A stretch of DNA of 27,418 nt, from contig NW_014578393.1 in the NCBI RefSeq assembly GCF_000485595.1, forward strand, positions 127,509 through 154,926, read 5' to 3'. Source of the DNA: Priapulus caudatus (lineage: Eukaryota; Priapulida; Priapulimorpha; Priapulimorphida; Priapulidae). Under the pieces are notes generated by a model that worked only from the letters and a program-made list of their open reading frames with translations, did not search any database and was not told where the DNA came from. Below are positions 11,525 through 20,674 of the stretch, in pieces. A program made the position numbers and the translations under genes. Positions within the stretch are counted from its first letter, which is position 1, and the number at the start of each line of letters is the position of its first letter.

Positions 11525-14500
11525 CATATGTGTGTATATTATACATGATCAACTTACCTCAACATATGCTGGCACGTTGAATGCCAGAAAGATGAACAGT
11601 ATACACACAAGTGGAATGGAGAAATTGATGAAGTCCCATATGAACGTTGACAACCAGAAGTTGGACGAATAGACGCCGCTTATCTAGAAAATGCATTAAG
11701 AATTAGAGCCACCTCATATATAGGGATTTGCTACTTGTGTTGTATGTATGGCAAAAACACGTTGGAATACGGAGAGTTTTTTGCTATTAAATACTACCCA
11801 AGTTTTAAACGATATGCTGTCAGAACAATCGATATGCTATCTTTTACAAAAAAATAGTTCATTTAGAAATATAAATAACTGTAGATCATCATTAAACGAA
11901 TTCCTTTAAAAATAATGCCCAAAATCCATCCATCTCCAGTTAAACCATAGAAGACGACTAACGCATTCAACTAGAAAAATTAAACGCAAGAGACAAAACA
12001 ACCGACTACTAACCTACTGGCAAACAAGCGACCGACTGTGCTCGCGATACTCACAAACTGAATGTGCTTCGCTTTCGACTCCCTCTCCTTGACGAGGAAC
12101 AGCACGAAGCTGCTGGTGAGGAAGGCCATGCCGAACATCATGTTGAAGGAGATGCTGAACCCCTCGACGTTCTTCGTGAGAACGTCGTTGATCTGCGCTT
12201 CCGCGCTGCGCGGCAGCGGGTGATTCACCGTCGTCACGCTGTATGAGTCGTTCACGAACAACCTGAAGATGTTATGAACAACCATAAGGATGTTACGAAC
12301 ATTAAACTTGTTTTAAAGGACTTCTATATATATTTCTATATATGTGCTTCTATATATGTGCTTCTATATATTTCACTGGCATTTTCAGATCGCACATATT
12401 GATCGTGGTAAATTTCAATCCGTGATGTGTAAATGTTAGGTCATTCTTCATATCAAGTACAAATCTGCTATTTAACAAAAATAAATATAAATACAACAGA
12501 TGTATTGACTTTCTAACAGATAGTTATATGATAATATTAGAATATTATATACATATATATATATATATATATTCTACGTAATTATTAGGTTGACGAGAGA
12601 AAAAAATACAAGCAGAAAACCGCCGCCCCTCCGCGTTCGTACCTAAGCAGAGCATTGTCGGCCACGCCGAGCGAGATCGCCGATGCGTGGTACGGCTGAT
12701 TGTTGAAGTACGCCGTCGTCTCCGCCCTGCCGCCGCCGCCGCCACCAAACATGGCCGCCACAATGCAGTGCGACAGGAAGCGGCCGACGTCGGCGTTCGT
12801 CTCGCGAACAATGTATTCGTCGAGCGTCGCCGCTCCCCCGCCGCCGCCGCCGGAAACGTCGACGGTGCGCGCCCGCGTCCCATCGAACTGCGCCGCGAAC
12901 TCGCGCGCCAGCCCCGCGGCGCCGCCTGGCGGCACGTAGTAGGGGACGATCGTCTGGCCGAAGGGCGCGAGGGTGAGCGCAAGCGACGGAGAGTCGCGGA
13001 GTTGCGGGAGCGTGCGAACGACGACGAGCGTGATCGCGGTGAACACGCACGGCACGAGGAGCTGGGCGACGATGACCTTCCACGCGCGCGCGGTGTGCAA
13101 CGCTCTCTTGAGGAACATGGCGAGAAACTGCTGCGCGTAGAGCCGCGCGCCGCCGTTCAGCTTCATGTGGTCTGGGGGAGAGAGAGAGAGAGAGAGAGGG
13201 TGAGCGAGAGGGAGAGGGAGAGGGAGAGAGACAGAGAGAGAGAGGGTGAGCGAAAGGGAGAGGGAGAAAGACAGAGAGAGAGAGAGAGGGGTGCGCCGTG
13301 CAGGAGAGCAAAGGAGACGAGAGACAGAAGAGGGAGAGAGAGAGAGGGGGAGAGAGGAAAGGGGCGAGAGCAGGGAGAGAGCGGAGAGAAAGAGGGAGAG
13401 GGAGAGCGGAGACGAGGGGTGGGCGAGAGGAGAAGAGAGCGGTTCTGGACGGCTGCAGGTTTACGAGAGAGAAGAGACGAAGCGATCTTCCGCCTCGACC
13501 GCGCGCGCGCACGAGAGAGCAGCGTAGGCGACGAGGAGATGAGAGAGGGCGAGTAGCGAGGACAGAGAGAAGACGAGGACACTTTCGTGAGCGACAGGAG
13601 AGCGAGAACCAGCACACGAAGAGAGAGAGAGGGAGGGCGCGACGAGTGCGAGGGGGCAGAGCGCGCAGAAGAGAGGTATGAGAGACCGCAGGATGAGAGA
13701 CGGGGCGACAAGTGACTAGGGTGGAGAGAGGGAGAGAGAAAGAGCGGAGAGAGAGAGAGTGAGAGAAAGAGAGAGGAAGGGGGCGGGGGGCGAGATAGTA
13801 GTACGAAAAAAAAGAGGCGAGGAAGACGGGAGTTAGGGAAAGCCGAAAGGGTGAGAAGGAGAGCCGAGTGCCGGGGGCAGAGGGGGGATGTGAGAGAGGA
13901 GAAGGAGTGAGGAGAGCATAGAGACGATTAGCTGAGTAGAAGAGCAGGAGACAGGCGTGGAAGAGCAAAAAAAAACCTATGAGCACACCAGCCTACAATA
14001 CTGACTAAGTACTTTCACNNNNNNNNNNNNNNNNNNNNNNNNNAGAGAGAGGGAGAGAGAGAGCGAGAGAGAGAGAGAGAGAGAGGGTGAGCGAGAGGGA
14101 GAGGGAGAGGGAGAGAGAGAGAGAGAGAGAGGGAGAGCGAGAGGGAGAGGGAGAGGGAGAGAGACAGAGAGAGAGAGGGTGAGCGAGAGGGAGAGGGAGA
14201 AAGCCAGAGAGAGAGAGAGAGGGGAAAGAGTGAGAGGGGGAGAGGAGGGAGAGAGAGGATGAGAGAGAGGGAGCGAGATAGGGGGGAGAGAAGGAGAGAG
14301 AGAGAGAGGAGAGAAAGAGAGAGAGAGAGGGGGGGAGAGAGTAGGAGAAAAAGAGAGAGAGAGGGAGTAGGAAAGAGAGAGAGTGAGAGAGAGCGAGTGC
14401 GGGGGGAGGGGGGAGAGAGAGAGAGAGAAGAGTGAGAGAGAGACATAGAAAGATAGTGAGAGAAAGAGCAGGAGACAGGGTGAGAGAGAGAAAAAAAAAC

Positions 14501-15161
14501 ATATGAGCACACCCAGCATACAATACTGAACCAATACTTCAATACTTTAGGCATAAATGCAGTTGAAACCTGCATATAACGGTCACTCTAGTGAAATATC
14601 AAGGGTGTCCTTTATAGACAGGTATCCATTATATAGAAGCAGTTTCACTGTATAGCTGCCACTCAAGGGTAATGTAAAAAGTGTGCTTTCAAGTGTATAT
14701 CAAGGGTAACACCGAAAGTGTTTGTAATCATACACGTATGTACATGTACCCGATACATAGAGGTCATTGCTAACACAGGTTTAACTATACAATCGATTAA
14801 AGTTACAACAAGTAAGGATGTAATTGTGATATTATCTTTAACCAGCTGTGTGACATGACCTCAGCTTTATAGAGACTTTCCCTGCAGCCTTACCTTCGCT
14901 ACTGCTTGGCACTACATCCAAGTCTATGGAGCATCTGGTCATGGTGTTGTATTCAGTTCTCATCACCGACTTGAGATTCATGTCCATTCCTTCTCCCACC
15001 CTGCAAACGTGTGTCAATGAACATGACGTTCCAGTGTTCCAGCTAACACACGTCATTTCTCTCTTTCTCTCTCAGTCTGTCTCTGTCTCTCTTCTCCTCC
15101 TCCTCCTCCTCCTCCTGCTCCTCCTCCTCCTCCTCCTCCTTTCATCATCACCATCATCATA

Positions 15162-15203
<42 letters not shown>

Positions 15204-18200
15204 TCTCTCTCCTTCTCTCCTTCCCTCTCCCACCAATGCCTCGCGCATGCATCGCTCTCTCACTAACTCAACAAAAATCTTTGCTCCACGCCATTGCATT
15301 CCCCACCCATCACTCCAACGGTAGACAGAGAGAAGGAGAAGAAAGAGTGGGAGAGGAGGGGAGAGGAAGCATACTTGAGAAACACCTCCTCCATGGTGGT
15401 GATGGAGGCACCGTAGCTGAGGACGAGAAGAGAAGGAGAGAGGAGAGTAGAGAGAAGCCATACTTGAGAAACACCTCCTCTATGGTGGTGACGGAGGCAT
15501 CATAGCTGAGGAGAAGAGAAGGATAAAAAGTAGAGAGAAACCATACTTGAGAAACACCAATCATAGGAAAAGAGGAGGAGAAGAGAAGGAAAGAAGGAAA
15601 AGAGAAAAGAAGAGCTGTACTTGAGAAACACCTCCTCCATGGTGGTGACGGAGGCGCCGTAGCTGAGGAGAAGAAGAGAGAGAGAGAGGAGAAGGAGAGA
15701 GGAAGGGGAGAAGCCATACTTGAGAAACACCTCCTCCATGGTGGTGACGGAGGCGCCGTAGCTGCACACTCCCAGCTTCTCGCGGCCCGCGTCGAGACGA
15801 TCAAACAGCTCCGAGAAGCTTCCCACCGACTCGCTCGGCAGAACAAACGACAGCTCCGCGCCAGAGTTACTCTCCATCTCGGCGCTCGGCACGTAGGAGC
15901 GCACGAGCGACGCCACCTGGTGGGCGTCGCAGTGAGCGTCCTTGACGATCGTCATGTGATAGCCGGCACCTGTAGTGTGGGGAGACGCGGGGAGGAAGCG
16001 GACGCCAGGTCAGCACAATTATTAATTATTAATTAAATATAATATTATATATATATGTACACGTCAGTTCTTTATAATATTATATATCAGGAGTAAATAA
16101 TCACAATATTCAAAATAAACACTCCCTATATATATATATATATTTAATTCATTATTATTTGAATTACAAATTAAATATAGTATCAACTTTAAATATATAC
16201 ATGGGGATATTATAAAGAACTGACGTGATTCGGCAATTATATGTTACGATCAATGTGAGTTTAGTGAAGTCCAATAACAGAAATAGTTCACCTACACTGT
16301 GACCATGAATTCTTTCTTCATTATAACAATTACTGGGACATTCGGATGTTCATAGTATGATGCGCGCTGCAAAACGATCAATCACACATTTGGATTTCCA
16401 TAATGCGACGCACGCCGCTACCGTCGCCACCGCCGCCACCGCCGCCACCGCCGTCGAAGGCTCACCGTATCGCTTCTTGAGGAAGAGGGAGCCACCGCAG
16501 CAGCGCAGCTCGCCGGCGGCCATGATGGCTATGCGGTCGCCGAGGAGGTCCGCCTCGTCCATGTGGTGCGTGGTGAGTAGCATCGTGCGTCCGCGCCGTT
16601 CCGCCAGCAGCAGGTCCCACGTCGCGCGCCGCGCCACCGGGTCCATGCCGACGTCGCTCGTCCAGGATGACGATCTGTAGGGGGAGAGCGATGGGGTGAG
16701 GGATGGCAGGGATGAGCGGGCGCCACACGAGTCCATGCCCGACGTCGGCTCGTCCAGGATGACGATCCTGAAGGAAAAGACCCGACAGGGTGTCCGGGAT
16801 GCAGGGACTGCCGCGGGCGCAGGTCCACTGCCTGACGTCGGCAGATCGCCAGGTGTGAGGTTAGTGCGGCGTGCGGTCGTGCGCGTCGTTGCATTCTGGT
16901 TTGTTGTATTTGTTTGTGTTGTGAGAGGTGGGAAACATGCCGTCACATACCTATCGATGCACAGATATATATCTGTTTGTGTTTGTGTCCGTGTCCTGTA
17001 CTTGCCTCTACGTGTATTTACCTCTGCGCTTTAGCCCTCCGTTGTCTCCACGTCTCTCTGTCTAAACTATCTCTATGTGTTTCTACGTCTACAACTGCAC
17101 CTACGTCGTGACTTTATCTTCGTCTGTCATTGTTCGAGCCCGCACCTGTCTGTAATAACCGCATCATTTACCAGCTGCGTGTCTGCATCATTCGGCGCTG
17201 TCACCCGCAAAGACCTTACCTCGACTTCCTACGAGTGCATTGCCAACTGAGAGTTCCTCTTCATGCCCTCCAGAGAGCGTGCGAGACAGCGCTGTTCGCT
17301 TGTCTTCCAGGCCCATCGATTCAACCATGTGCGAACTCGGCCGGAACGTCAGACGCGGGCATCCTTGAGCTGCGATAGACAAATATCGAAACGTGAACAC
17401 GTGAGGCACGTATAAAACTTGAAGTGAACATGCAACGAGACTCATCAAAGAAATGATGATGTCATAATGAATAATACATGACGTAATTGCACTGAATGAG
17501 AAAACAGAGAGCACCGAAACTGCATACCTAATATAGGCGGTCTAGTCAAGTTTGTAGGGCCATCTATGTGATGTCCACGATCTCAGTTATGGAACATTAT
17601 TTGCTTTCCAAGTGTCACAACACAATGTGACCACCCTTATCCTCGACCACAGTCTGTGCGCGATACCGATAATCGCAAATCCGATCCGAATCGAGACCGA
17701 TCGATCGCATCGATCGATTTACAATTTTAAAGAATCGGATCGAATCGGATTCGATCTCAAAAATTGCGCTCGATCGGATATCGGAGTTGGATTTTCAGAA
17801 ATGAATGTATGCATTCGATGCGGATCGCCCGGGAATCAGGGAGAGAAGTGTGCGTCTGTTGTGTTGTGTGTGTGACAGAGAGAGAGAGAGAGAAACCAGA
17901 GAGGAGCTGGTACTGTGTCAGAGAGAGAGAGAGGTGGCGTGTGTGAAGAGAGAGAGGTGTGCGTTTTTTGGTGTGTGTCGTGACCAGAGAGAGAGAGAGA
18001 GAGAGAAGAGGTGTGGCGTGTTGTGTGTGTGTGTGACAGAGAGAGGAGGAAGAGTAGAACGAAAGGCGAGTGTGTATCTTCAGAGAGAGAACACAGACTC
18101 GAGCAACGGTGAACAGTGTCGCCAGCGCGCACACACACGTGGTGTGTTGAGAGAGAAACTGAGAGGAGTGTGGTATTGAGTCTGAGAGAGAGAGGTGCGC

Positions 18201-20628
18201 ACAACACAACACACGCGCGCTGTGTGTGTCACACCACACAAACTAACCACACACACACACACAACACACACTTTTGTGTTGTGTTGTGGTGTGACACAGA
18301 AAGAGACGAAGAGAGAGAGAGAGAAGAGAGAGAGAAGAGAGACGAGAGAAGAGAGACAGAGCGAGAGACCGTAGTGGAGGCAAGAGAGACGCGAGACCAG
18401 AGAGTGTGCGTGAGTATAGAGTCGGCACGTGAAGAGAGAGATGTGTGCGTGTTTGTGTTGTGTGGCGCGTGTGTTGCAGTGTGTGTGTGTGGCACAACAC
18501 ACACACACAAGACGAGAAGAGAGAGAGATCAGAACGAGAAGAGAGAGAGAGAGAGACGGTGGTGCGACAACACACACACACAAGAGAGAGATAACCAGAG
18601 ATCAGCATGCTCAGCGAAAAAGCCGTTGCAACAACACACACACACCACCGTTCCAGACTCTTCGCCATCATCCGCGATTCCTAAACTTTCTACGTCTAAC
18701 ATCCCCTTCAACATCCCATCCTCTGATCTCCACAACCCCCATAAGTATGATGTGAACAAATATACCCCAAATATATACACACTCATGTCCCTAGCATATT
18801 ATACACCCATTCTATGTTCCGGACTATACGCGTCGCGAATTTCGAGCATACGAGGATTCGATCGGATCTAGCCTACACATCGCCCGTACCTCGATTCGAC
18901 TACGGCATTCAAAAATTGCCACTCCCGGCCCTTCGGATTCGATGGATACAAGAAATACCATCGATTCGAATTCGATTTCGATTCAAAAATTCTGTCGAAT
19001 CGCATCTTGGTTTCATGTCGGATCCGACGCACCAGCACTATCCTCTACTGGTCATGTTACCATTAATCATATGTGAGACAGATGACCAAAATGACTTGGT
19101 GTAGTAACATATCAGGCCACACCACAGCTTTCAAAGCCCAGGGCAACTAACCCATCTCATAGTAGTACACATTAATATCCTACAATATCATAACCCGGGT
19201 TACATAAATTATATAAAGAAAATCAGAGGGTAAACATGATTCACCTACCAACCCTTTTACACTGCAAACTTCTTTCACTGCTCATGTGTAAAACATAAAA
19301 CGCGCAAATCAGGTAACATAACTGGGGCATCCATCGTAAACAGCCCAAAAAGGCTTTGGCCATACCTCGGAGAAGAAAGATGAGTGCTCTTCGACGGTGA
19401 GCGTGTCGAAGAGAACGTCGTGTTGTAGACAGAGGCCCATGCTGCTGCGCACGCTACGTACGTCGCTCCTCACGTCAAAGCCGTTCACCTGCGCCGTACC
19501 CGACGTGGGAGGGTAGAGTCCTGCACGCGGTAACAAGGTAAGATTAGGGAGTAAGGTAAGGAAGATGACAACGGCATGAGCAGGTAAACCCTCACAAGGC
19601 ACGAGCTTGCCGTGCCCGACGTGGAGGCGTAAAGTCTCACCGTAACAAAGTAAGATTAGGGAGTAAGGTAAGAAGATGACAACGCATGAGCAGGTAACCC
19701 TCACAAGAGCACTGGCCGTGCCCGACTGGAGGGTAATTCCTGCCACGCGTAAGCACAGTAAGGATTAGGAGTAAGGTAGGATAAAATATAACAATAATAG
19801 TATAATAACAATAAAAATATAATATAATATATATAATAAAAAAGTAATATAATATAAACTAATAATAAAAAGTAATCAATAATATACGAACGTCTAATTT
19901 AAGGAAATAGCAGCGCCATAGCAGGTAGCCGTTCACCTGCCCCGTGCCCGACGTGAGGTAGAGTCGCTTGCACGTGGCGACGAAGCAAGATTAGGTATGA
20001 TAATATTAGGAAGACGGTATAAGAAAGATTAGGGATAATGTTAGGGAAGAAATAACGGCATGAGCAGGTAACGCGCCGGGAGCCGATGTCCGAAACATTT
20101 CGGTTACAACGATTGTAGCCACTTTTACTGTGTTTTAATAGTACTAATAGTAATTTTTTGGAATTTTGAATTGGAATAGTAATCATTATCATAATGCTAC
20201 GTCTCCTAGGAACACGGAAAAATTCCTGATAAGAACAGAGTAAGACAGAAAACAATTTCAGGGAAAGAAGTGAAAACTGTTGTGAAAACAGGGTAGAATA
20301 CTTGTAAGGTTACAAATAAAATACAAGATAAACAGCAAGGAAGAAAGTTTTACACTCGATTGTACTTACTGTGCGTCGCTACTCGAGATTCATTGATAAT
20401 TTTTCAAGGTAGATTTTGCAGGTGTATAACTTACCTGTGAGCATCGACATGGTAGTGGTCTTTGCCTGCTCCATTGTGCCCAAGCAACACTGTTATCTGC
20501 CCTCGTAAGCATTCAAACTGACACCAGCTACTGCAGTTTCTTGTCAAACACCTATAGATGAATAAGGAAGCTTGTTCGGTTGGCTTTCTAGCACTATCGA
20601 TTCTAGCAGAAGCGTTTCGAGTCTATCT

Positions 20629-20674
<46 letters not shown>

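Noticed and set aside
12643-13986. Long minus-strand open frame of over 400 codons rich in Ser/Leu/Pro
   Set aside because: It arises from the GA-rich intron, where a two-base repeat lacks stop codons, plus a shadow frame of exon 9. No domain is visible.
13163-14575. Several Arg/Glu- or Ser/Leu-rich open frames
   Set aside because: Products of (GA)n repeat, some running through the N gap.
17757-18871. Overlapping open frames on both strands in GA/GT tract
   Set aside because: Low-complexity composition and no recognisable protein motif.
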